A DNA stretch of 49,971 bases from a bacterium (GTDB lineage: Bacteria; Actinomycetota; Thermoleophilia; Solirubrobacterales; 70-9): contig JAHEXV010000012.1 in assembly GCA_023251935.1 (NCBI GenBank), positions 1-49,971 of the forward strand. Direction: 5' to 3'. Both the position numbers and the translations under genes were made by a program. A model generated the notes under the pieces. It was not told the origin of the DNA, made no database searches, and saw only the letters and a program-made list of their open reading frames with translations. Positions within the stretch are counted from its first letter, which is position 1. Each line of letters begins with the position of its first letter. Of the stretch, positions 31,401-38,293 are shown piece after piece.

Positions 31401-33215
31401 ATGCGTGACCTGGTGGTGCGAGAGGCGCTCAAGGCGATGGCGGGCGACGCGGCGAAGCGGCTGCGGGAGCTGATCGCCGGCGGCGAGCAGATCCCCTACG
31501 ACGTCGAGGAGCAGGGCGCCGGGGCGCCGCTGCCGCAGTACGTCCCGCTCACCGAGCGCTTCATCGGCGACCACGCTCCTGCCCTCCTCGAGCTCGACTC
31601 ATTCGGCTCGGGTTGCGCGGCGATCGAGTCGGCCGGCCTGGCTCGCCCGTATCTGGGGGAGCTCGGGGTCGCCGTCCCGACCAATGAGCGCAAACGCGCC
31701 GAGCTGGCGGGGGTGGCGTTCCTGTGCCGGCTCTGGCAGGGATCGACCGACTTCTCCCTCGACGCCGAGCGCGTCGCGAACGCGATCGCGGAGCTCGAGG
31801 CGCAGGGCGAGGCGGCGGACGACGAGATCGAGGTGGTGGTGCCCCTGCGGGGGTTGCAGCTGCCCATTACCAGGCTCGAGCTGGCGACCGCGACGATTGT
31901 CAGGGCGGACACGGTTGAGGTGCCGGCTGAGGCGCGGGCCTCGGAAGGCACCGGCGCCGCGGGGTGGGAGCCCGCCTTCCTCGCCGCGGCGCGGGTCAGC
32001 GCCGGCGAGGCCGCCGACGGCGGCGCGGAGCCGAAGGCGGACGCCGGCGCTCGGGCCGTCGCCGCGTTCCGAGAGCTGATCACGACCCTTCGCCTCTTCA
32101 AGGCCGGCAGCGTCAGCCTGGGGCCCTATGCATGGACGCGCGCCGGGGCCAATCGCTGGCGCCGGATCGCCACCGGCGCCGGCCGGTCCCGGCCGGGCGG
32201 CTACCGTCTCGTCGAGCAGGAGCTCGGCGACCTCGCGGCCCTGTCGCGAACGCTCGCCTATCGCTCCTCGCCGTTCGCTCGATCGGCCGCCCACGGCCGC
32301 GGCGCCTCCCGAGCGCTGGGGCGCGCGATCTCGCGCTTCGAAGCGGGGCTCGAGCGAGGCGTCCCGCTCGAGGCGCTGAACGACCACCTGCTCGCGCTTC
32401 GGTTCCTGCTCGAGGGCGGCGGGCCGGCCGAGCTCAGCCTCTCGATGCGGGTGGCGGCGCTGTGCGCGGAACCCGAGCATCGGGGCGAGACGAAGGCGAT
32501 CGTCGATCGGGGCATCGCGCTGGAGCGCGAGCTGTGGAGCGGCGAGCCGGCCACAGCTCCGGATCAGGCGCTCACCCCAGCTGAGACCGCGGTCGCGATC
32601 GAGGACCTGATCCGCGCCATCCTCAGGGATGCTGCCTGTGGCCATCTGGGCTCGGACCTGCGGTCGACGGCCGACGAGATCCTGCTCGCCGACGGGCTGG
32701 CGGTCGGCGAGGGCGCGGGTGAGCAGCGCGGCGGCGTCGAGGAGTGGGAGGCGCTCGAGCGCGAGCCGGACGCGCCCCTCGAGGAGCCGGAGCCGCTCGA
32801 GCAGCCCCAGCCACTCGAGCCCACCGGCGCGGATCCGGTCGATCGCTGGGTCCACGCCCCGGTCGAATGGGAGGAGGCCACCAGGGCGACCGAGCCAGCG
32901 GCCGCGATGCAGGTTCCCGAGCCCGCAGGGCGAATCAGGGTGGAGCCACGTCCCCACCCGGAGGAGCAGAACGTGTTCAACGCCCAGCCCGAGCTCGAGC
33001 CGCCGACGACCACGATGGAGCCCGTCCAGCCTCAAGAAGGCCTCCCGGACCAGCCTCAGGGACGCCTCGCGGAGCTGCTCGAGGAGCGACCCCGGGAGCG
33101 GCAGCAGACAGCCGACCGGGTCGCCTACCTGTTTCCGCGCCCCGATACCACCGAGTGGGACGTGCGCGAGATCAGCTACGACCGGCGCCGTCGTGCCCGG
33201 GTCCCCGCCTCCTAG
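31401..33215 (+). CDS. 604-residue orphan protein, possible degenerate HEPN-like domain
   Basis: Not recognised. Residues 1-250 hold mixed alpha/beta sequence with AFLCRLWQGSTDFSL, VVPLRGLQLPITRLELATATIVRAD and FRELITTLRLFKAGSVSLGPYAWTR. Residues about 270-400 are helical: LGDLAALSRTLAYR, ALNDHLLALRFLLEGGG and LSLSMRVAALCAEPEHRGETKAIVDRGIALERELWSGE. This helical order resembles ApeA-type HEPN regions but lacks their R-x4-H RNase motif; this is inference only. Residues 440-575 are Pro/Glu-rich and probably disordered, ending in a basic VREISYDRRRRARVP. No membrane segment. GAAGCT ends 6 bases before ATG 31401. A strong terminator follows. Confidence 0.75.
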   Translation: MRDLVVREALKAMAGDAAKRLRELIAGGEQIPYDVEEQGAGAPLPQYVPLTERFIGDHAPALLELDSFGSGCAAIESAGLARPYLGELGVAVPTNERKRAELAGVAFLCRLWQGSTDFSLDAERVANAIAELEAQGEAADDEIEVVVPLRGLQLPITRLELATATIVRADTVEVPAEARASEGTGAAGWEPAFLAAARVSAGEAADGGAEPKADAGARAVAAFRELITTLRLFKAGSVSLGPYAWTRAGANRWRRIATGAGRSRPGGYRLVEQELGDLAALSRTLAYRSSPFARSAAHGRGASRALGRAISRFEAGLERGVPLEALNDHLLALRFLLEGGGPAELSLSMRVAALCAEPEHRGETKAIVDRGIALERELWSGEPATAPDQALTPAETAVAIEDLIRAILRDAACGHLGSDLRSTADEILLADGLAVGEGAGEQRGGVEEWEALEREPDAPLEEPEPLEQPQPLEPTGADPVDRWVHAPVEWEEATRATEPAAAMQVPEPAGRIRVEPRPHPEEQNVFNAQPELEPPTTTMEPVQPQEGLPDQPQGRLAELLEERPRERQQTADRVAYLFPRPDTTEWDVREISYDRRRRARVPAS

Positions 33216-33245
33216 CCTTCCTCCTCCGACCACCCAGGAACAGCA

Positions 33246-33277
33246 GACCGATCGCGGGCGTTGGCCCGCGATCGGTC
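33246..33277. terminator. Bidirectional terminator between convergent genes
   Basis: A perfect 14-bp stem, arms 33246-33259 and 33264-33277, with loop GTTG. AGCAGA before and TCTGCT after extend it with a small bulge. It lies between the 604-residue gene and the convergent ATPase gene, serving both strands. It is the clearest terminator in the window. Confidence 0.75.
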
Positions 33278-33320
33278 GTTCTGCTTACGGCGACGGTGAG
33301 CGCGTCGCGCGGGGCGCCCG

Positions 33321-34472
33321 CTAGAACCCCGCCGCGATCGCGGTCCGCTCCTTGGCGCCGGCCGCGAACAGGTAGCGGTTGACCAGCATCAGTCCCGCCA
33401 GGTCGTGGACGTCCTCGTCCAGGTAGGGAACCTGGATCACGGTGCGCGCCCGCATCTCGGCGGTAAGCCTCCTGATGTTGCGTTGATCGCGGCGGGCCAG
33501 TCCCCGATAGTCATCGAGGTTCTGGATCACCCGCTGGGCGAGCTCGCCATCGCCCAGGGCCCGGGTCAGCTGCCCGGCGAGCGCATCGCCTGGGTCGGGC
33601 AGCTCGCTCCCGTAATGGACCTTGTTGACGATCACGCCGCCGAACGGCAACCTGGCCTCGACCAGCTTGCGGTGGAAGTAGACGGCCTCGCTGATCGGCT
33701 CTCCCTGGGGCCCGCAGACGACGAGGAAGCAGGTCTCCGGGTGCGCGAGCAGCTCGTTGACGCGCTTGGCCCGCTCGCGGAAGCCGCCGACCATGCCGCT
33801 GAAGGCCTGGAAGAACTCCGACAGGTCCTCGAGCACCTCGACGCCCGTGACCCGGCGCAGCATCGAGAACATCACCGACGTCCCCCGGCCGAAGAACCTC
33901 ATCCCGAGCCCCGTGGGGCGCATGAAGACCTGGAGGGCGCGCCCCTCGATGAACTGCATCAGGCGCCGGGGAGCCTCGAGGAAGTCGAGAGCGCTTCGGC
34001 TCGGAGGGGTGTCCAAGACCAGCAGGTCGTAGCGGTTCTCGGCGTGGAGCTCGAACAGCTTCTCCATCGCCATGTAGTCCTGCGAGCCCGCGAGCGCCGC
34101 CGAGAGCTGCTGGTAGACGCGATTGGCGAGGATGCGGTCCCTGGTCTCCTCGTCCGGGGCGTGGCGGCGCACGAGCTCGTCGAAGGTCGCCTTGGCGTCC
34201 AGCATCATCGCCCATAGCTCGCCGCCGTTGGTGTCCACTCCGGCGGACCCGAACAGCTCGGGATCCACGCGGCGCTCCTCGTTGCCGAGCTCGGGCAGTC
34301 CGAGCGAATCCGCCAGCCGCTTGGCGGGATCGATCGTCAGCACCGCGACCTTCTTCCCCCGGGCGGCCATCCCGGCGGCGATCGCCGCCGAGCTGGTCGT
34401 CTTGCCGACCCCTCCGGAGCCGGCGCAGATGCAGACCCGCTTGTCGCGCAGGAGCTCCGCGACGCTGGCCAT
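33321..34472 (-). CDS. ArsA/Get3-like ATPase, second of pair (Rv3680-like)
   Basis: A 383-residue deviant Walker A ATPase of the ArsA/Get3 group: CAGSGGVGKTTSSAAIAAGMA, switch I VAVLTIDPAKRLADSLG, then LLVLDTPPSRSALDFL (switch II, Walker B) and VVCGPQGEPISEAVYF. Arsenite-binding cysteine clusters are absent, and no arsB or arsR neighbour exists, so arsenic export is unlikely. The order of two unequal paralogues matches mycobacterial Rv3679-Rv3680 (BagA/BagB), implicated in glycerol and nitric oxide stress. Its ATG overlaps the upstream stop (TGATG), so the two are translated together, probably as a heteromer. Confidence 0.88.
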   Translation of the reverse strand: MASVAELLRDKRVCICAGSGGVGKTTSSAAIAAGMAARGKKVAVLTIDPAKRLADSLGLPELGNEERRVDPELFGSAGVDTNGGELWAMMLDAKATFDELVRRHAPDEETRDRILANRVYQQLSAALAGSQDYMAMEKLFELHAENRYDLLVLDTPPSRSALDFLEAPRRLMQFIEGRALQVFMRPTGLGMRFFGRGTSVMFSMLRRVTGVEVLEDLSEFFQAFSGMVGGFRERAKRVNELLAHPETCFLVVCGPQGEPISEAVYFHRKLVEARLPFGGVIVNKVHYGSELPDPGDALAGQLTRALGDGELAQRVIQNLDDYRGLARRDQRNIRRLTAEMRARTVIQVPYLDEDVHDLAGLMLVNRYLFAAGAKERTAIAAGF

Positions 34473-35392
34473 CAGCCGATCTCCCGGGCGAGCTCGCGAA
34501 TCTCCTCGACCCCGACCTCGGGTTCGAAGATGAACGGCAGGGTGCGCAGCGGCGCCCCGACCAGCTCCGCGAGGCGGGCGAGCTGCTGGTGCTGAGCGGT
34601 CGCCCGCCGGCTCTCGCTGATCGCCGCGCGACAGGCGCCCCGCACCCCGCCGTTTCCCCGGCCGCCGGCCGCCTCCAGCAGTTCGAGCTCGGGCCCGCTG
34701 AAGCGCTCCGGGTAGAGACCGTTCATGAACACGCGATCGACCGAGACGCCGACCTCCTCCACCAGGGTCCGCTCCAGCGCCGCGGTCTCGTTGACGGCCA
34801 TCTCCTCGGGCAGGGCGACGATCGCCACCCCGGTCTTCCGGTGGTTGACGATGAACGTCTCGAGCGCCTCCGCCTGTGCCTTGATCGGGCCGACCCGGGC
34901 GATGTTGGCGAACGTCCGCGGCGTCTGGAGGAAGCCGACCCCGTGTCCGGTGGCCGGCGCGTCGACGATCACGAGGTCATACTCGCGCCCCTTCTTGACC
35001 TTGCGGTCGGGCTGGGAGACCTCCCAGATCTTGCCGATCGTCACCAGCTCGCGCAGGCCAGGCGTCGCCGCCGCGAGGTAGGTGAAGATCCGCGACCGGA
35101 ACAGCATGTCGCGCATCGCTCGGACGCGAAGCTGCAGCAGGACGTACTCCCGCATCGCCTCGTCAGGGTCGATCGAGATCGCCCACAGGTTCTCCGCCAT
35201 CTCCACCTCGTGGAATCCGACCTCCGCCCGGTGGAAGACCCGCGAGGTGTGCTCGGCGGCGGACACTTCGCAGACGATCGTCCGGCGGCCGTCGGCGGCG
35301 GCGGCCATCCCGAGCGCCAACGCCACCGTCGACTTGCCCACGCCGCCCTTGCCGGTGACGATCACCAGGCGCTTGTCGAGCAGGTCGGGCAC
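34472..35392 (-). CDS. ArsA/Get3-like ATPase, first of pair (Rv3679-like)
   Basis: A 306-residue paralogue of the next gene. The Walker A is VTGKGGVGKSTVALALGMAAA; the switch region is REYDLVIVDAPATGHGVGFLQTPRTFANIARVGP. The N-terminal portion after Walker A (IVCEVSAAEHTSRVF) lacks the ArsA DPAHS switch-I sequence, so this subunit may hydrolyse ATP differently from its partner. Start GTG 35392 is supported by TAAGTT ending exactly 6 bases upstream. First gene of a two-gene operon, divergent from the parA-ftsZ operon. Confidence 0.88.
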   Translation of the reverse strand: MPDLLDKRLVIVTGKGGVGKSTVALALGMAAAADGRRTIVCEVSAAEHTSRVFHRAEVGFHEVEMAENLWAISIDPDEAMREYVLLQLRVRAMRDMLFRSRIFTYLAAATPGLRELVTIGKIWEVSQPDRKVKKGREYDLVIVDAPATGHGVGFLQTPRTFANIARVGPIKAQAEALETFIVNHRKTGVAIVALPEEMAVNETAALERTLVEEVGVSVDRVFMNGLYPERFSGPELELLEAAGGRGNGGVRGACRAAISESRRATAQHQQLARLAELVGAPLRTLPFIFEPEVGVEEIRELAREIG

Positions 35393-35398
35393 CGCTGG

Positions 35399-35404
35399 AA
35401 CTTA
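35399..35404 (-). promoter_or_regulatory. -10 box TAAGTT for ATPase pair
   Basis: Minus-strand TAAGTT ends exactly 6 bases before the GTG at 35392, so the predicted +1 is the G of the start codon. Confidence 0.5.
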
Positions 35405-35477
35405 ACCAGCTACCCGAGGGCCCAGGGCTCGAGCGGGGAGGTGGGCCGCTCGGTTGATGCCTCTCAGGAGAAGGAAA

Positions 35478-35493
35478 CGCACGAATGCGTGCG
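35478..35493 (+). promoter_or_regulatory. Start-codon hairpin of parA-type gene
   Basis: CGCACG (35478-35483) pairs perfectly with CGTGCG (35488-35493) around the loop AATG, which contains the ATG start (35485-35487). The stem begins just behind the purine-rich AGGAGAAGGA (35466-35475). Folding could expose or mask the start codon. The same DNA is also a palindromic protein-binding candidate. Confidence 0.45.
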
Positions 35494-36669
35494 AATAACC
35501 GCGATCAAATGGGTCTCTTCAACCGCGGTTCCAAGCCGGAGTTGTCCACCAACGGTCACCAGCCGTCGACGAACGGCAACCCGGCCGACCTCGAGCCGAC
35601 GCCGGCCGAGCGGAAGCCGACCAGCGCCAACGGCCACCCAGCCGACCTCGAGTCTCGGCCGGCCGAGCGCCCGCCGGAGACCGCTCCCTCCGAGAGCGCC
35701 GGGGATCGCCCCGCGGTGGCCGACCCGGCGCCGCCGCGCGAGCCTCCCGCCGAGCGGGCATCGAAGGCCACGCAGCCGTCGCCGGTCGACCGCGCCGAGC
35801 CCGAGCCCGACGACGAGGCGCGGATCAGCGCCGAGCAGGCAATTGCTCCGTCTCGGCAGCCAGGCGGCAGCAAGCTCCCCGGCGCCCACATCGGGGATGC
35901 CTCCGACCGCCGCGCACAGATCATCTCGTTCGCCAACCAGAAGGGCGGGGTCGCAAAGACGACCACGACCCTCAACCTTGCGGTCGCCTTCGCCGAGTCC
36001 GGCCATCGCGTGCTTGCGATTGACCTGGATCCGCAGGGCAACCTGACCATGAGCCAGGGAATCGACCCCGACCAGGTCGAGGCCAGCATGTACGACGTGC
36101 TCGTCGATCACATTCCGATCCGGGACGTGATCTCCGAGCGCGAGATCGACATCGCGGTCGCCTCGATCGACCTGGCCGGCGCGGAGATCGCGATGAGCAT
36201 GCAGATCGGCCGCGAGCGGTCGCTGGAGAAGGCGCTATCCGCCGTGGTCGACGACTACGACTTCGTCTGCATCGACACGCCGCCGAGCCTCGGCTTGCTG
36301 ACCGTGAACGCGTTGACCGCCTCCGACAAGGTGATCGTCCCCGTCCAGTGCGAATATCTCTCCATGCGGGGGCTCGTCCAGCTCCAGAACACGCTCCAGA
36401 TGATCCGTGAGAACCTGAACCCGCGCGTCCACATCGAGGGCATCCTTCCGACGATGCTGGACTCGCGCACCGTCCACGCCAAGGAGGCGGTCGAGATCCT
36501 CGAGGAGAATTTCGGCGACTTGGTGTTCAAGTCCCGGATTCGTAAGGCGATCAAGTTCGCCGAGGCGCCGGTCCGGGGCTCGAGCGTGCTCAAGTACGAC
36601 CCGAAGGGGAACGCCGCCGACTACTACCGCGACCTGGCCAAGGAGGTCCTGACGAATGGCGCGGCGTAA
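35485..36669 (+). CDS. ParA/MinD-type ATPase with disordered N-terminal extension
   Basis: A 394-residue protein. Residues 1-140 are Pro/Glu/Arg-rich and probably disordered, with two copies of NG(N/H)PADLE-x2-PAER-x-P at residues 31 and 50. The ParA domain follows: IISFANQKGGVAKTTTTLNLA (deviant Walker A 153-160), VLAIDLDPQGNLTMSQG, FVCIDTPPSLGLLTVNAL (Walker B) and PVQCEYLSMRGLVQLQ. No ParB gene is adjacent. Instead its 3' end overlaps ftsZ by 14 bases, so both are cotranslated; a role in positioning or controlling the division ring is inferred. AGGAGAAGGA serves as ribosome site. Confidence 0.88.
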   Translation: MRANNRDQMGLFNRGSKPELSTNGHQPSTNGNPADLEPTPAERKPTSANGHPADLESRPAERPPETAPSESAGDRPAVADPAPPREPPAERASKATQPSPVDRAEPEPDDEARISAEQAIAPSRQPGGSKLPGAHIGDASDRRAQIISFANQKGGVAKTTTTLNLAVAFAESGHRVLAIDLDPQGNLTMSQGIDPDQVEASMYDVLVDHIPIRDVISEREIDIAVASIDLAGAEIAMSMQIGRERSLEKALSAVVDDYDFVCIDTPPSLGLLTVNALTASDKVIVPVQCEYLSMRGLVQLQNTLQMIRENLNPRVHIEGILPTMLDSRTVHAKEAVEILEENFGDLVFKSRIRKAIKFAEAPVRGSSVLKYDPKGNAADYYRDLAKEVLTNGAA

Positions 36670-38146
36670 GCGGGCCAGCATGCGCGAAGGCCCGCTGGCC
36701 GATCTCTTCCGCTCCACCGCCCGAGAGCAGAAGGACCAGCCGACAGAGCAGCCAACCGAGCAGCACGAGCCGGCCGGCAGCTCGACCGAGGAGCAGACGC
36801 GCGAGATCGACGAGCGCGGCGAAGGGTCGCAGTCGGCCGCCGCCGAGCGGGAGCCACCCGCCGAGGAGCCCGACTCAACTCCTCCGGATCCCGAGCGAGT
36901 GCGCGCGTATCGACTGGAGGAGTCCGCCCCCTCGATCCCGCCGGCCAAGGAGCGGCTGAGCCGGATCTTCGCCGACGAGGCCCACGACGTCGAGGGACCC
37001 GCCTATGGCCGTGACGAGCCCGGGTTGGGCGACTACCACGGCCCGCCACGGCCCCACCTGCCCGTGATCCGGGTGGTCGGGGTCGGCGGGGCAGGAGTCA
37101 ACGCGATCAACCGGATGATCGAGGCCAAGATCCCGGGGGTCGAGTTCATGGCCATCAACACCGACCTCCAGTCCCTGCAGCAGTCGACCGCGGACGTCAC
37201 CGTCCACCTCGGGAGCGGCGTCGCCCGGGGGCTCGGCACCGGGTCGAATCCGGAGCTCGGCTACCGGGCCGCGTTCGAGGAGCAGGACAAGATCAAGCGC
37301 CTCCTGAAGGGCTCCGACATGGTCTTCGTCACCGCCGGGGTGGGCGGCGGCACGGGCACCGGCGCCGCCCCGGTCATCGCGCGGCTGGCGCGCGACGTCG
37401 GCTCGCTCACGGTGGGCATCGTCACCAAGCCGTTCAGTTTCGAGGGCACGCGCCGGGCGAAGCAGGCGGACGACGGGATCGAGGCGCTGAGCGCCGAGGT
37501 CGACACGCTGATCGTGGTCCCGAACGAGAAGCTGCTCTCGGTCCTGGCCCGCGAGACGACGATGATCGAGGCGTTCCAGGTCGCCGACGACGTCCTCCGC
37601 CAGGGCGTTCAGGGGATCTCCGAGCTGATCACCCTGCCGGGGCTGATCAACCTCGACTTCGCCGATGTGCGCACCACCATGCGTGACGCCGGTCAGGCCC
37701 TGCTCGGGATCGGGATGGGCACCGGGGAGACTCGCGCCGTGGCGGCGGCGGAGCGAGCGGTGTCCTCGCCGTTGCTGGAGACCTCCGTCGACGGAGCGAG
37801 GTCGATTCTGCTCTCGATCACCGGCGGGCCCGACATGAGCCTCCTCGAGGTCTCGGAGGCGGCCAAGGTGGTGCAGGAGGCAGCCCATCCCGACGCCAAC
37901 ATCATCTTCGGGGCGAACGTCGACGACACGCTCGCCGACCAGGTCTGGGTGACCGTGATCGCTACCCGCTTCGACGGTCGCGGGAGGCGGGCCGACGGCA
38001 GCGCCCAGCCCGAGCGCCGGGCCGCCGGAACGACCGCCGCGGCGGTGCGCCGCCCCCCGGACCGCAGGGCGGGCACCGCTCCGAGCTTCGAGTCGCGCCC
38101 CAGGGACCTATCCATCGACGTCCCGGAGTTCGTCCCCGGCCGCTAG
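36656..38146 (+). CDS. ftsZ: FtsZ cell-division tubulin with 135-residue N-terminal extension
   Basis: A 496-residue FtsZ. Residues 1-135 are a charged, Pro/Glu-rich extension absent from ordinary FtsZ. The GTPase domain starts at VIRVVGVGGAGVNAINRMI and contains VEFMAINTDLQSL, the tubulin signature GGGTGTG (230-236) and the catalytic T7 loop LINLDFADVRTTM. A linker leads to a C-terminal IDVPEFVPGR, close to the conserved FtsZ tail that binds FtsA/SepF-type partners. All GTPase residues are intact, so it should polymerise. No division-cluster genes (ftsQ, murC, sepF) surround it; its partner is the overlapping ParA-type gene. It may be a second FtsZ or a relocated sole copy. Confidence 0.92.
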   Translation: MARRKRASMREGPLADLFRSTAREQKDQPTEQPTEQHEPAGSSTEEQTREIDERGEGSQSAAAEREPPAEEPDSTPPDPERVRAYRLEESAPSIPPAKERLSRIFADEAHDVEGPAYGRDEPGLGDYHGPPRPHLPVIRVVGVGGAGVNAINRMIEAKIPGVEFMAINTDLQSLQQSTADVTVHLGSGVARGLGTGSNPELGYRAAFEEQDKIKRLLKGSDMVFVTAGVGGGTGTGAAPVIARLARDVGSLTVGIVTKPFSFEGTRRAKQADDGIEALSAEVDTLIVVPNEKLLSVLARETTMIEAFQVADDVLRQGVQGISELITLPGLINLDFADVRTTMRDAGQALLGIGMGTGETRAVAAAERAVSSPLLETSVDGARSILLSITGGPDMSLLEVSEAAKVVQEAAHPDANIIFGANVDDTLADQVWVTVIATRFDGRGRRADGSAQPERRAAGTTAAAVRRPPDRRAGTAPSFESRPRDLSIDVPEFVPGR

Positions 38147-38269
38147 CAGGCGCCTGCAAACCGTCGCATCTCAGCGTCCTCGACCGAGCGTCTCGCTCAC
38201 GTACGTTCCCAGTACGCTCGCTTCGCCGCTCTGTCTGCGTCCACGGAGCTGCTCGGTTTTCGCCGCCTG
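38147..38269. repeat. Long imperfect inverted repeat after ftsZ
   Basis: Immediately after the ftsZ stop. Outer arms CAGGCG (38147-38152) and CGCCTG (38264-38269), next arms AAACCG (38158-38163) and CGGTTT (38254-38259), and a central CGTAC-N7-GTACG hairpin (38200-38216) make a roughly symmetrical 123-base unit. It probably folds as a branched hairpin and may end transcription in both directions or belong to a dispersed intergenic repeat family. Copy number cannot be judged from this window. Confidence 0.45.
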
Positions 38270-38281
38270 CTCGATCGGCCG

Positions 38282-38287
38282 TAGGCT
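38282..38287 (+). promoter_or_regulatory. -10 box TAGGCT for ggt
   Basis: TAGGCT ends exactly 6 bases before ATG 38294. Confidence 0.5.
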
Positions 38288-38293
38288 GCCCGC

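Noticed and set aside
33321-35392. Arsenic resistance operon
   Set aside because: ArsA-specific metal-binding cysteines and arsB/arsR/arsD neighbours are absent; the pair fits Get3-like BagA/BagB better.
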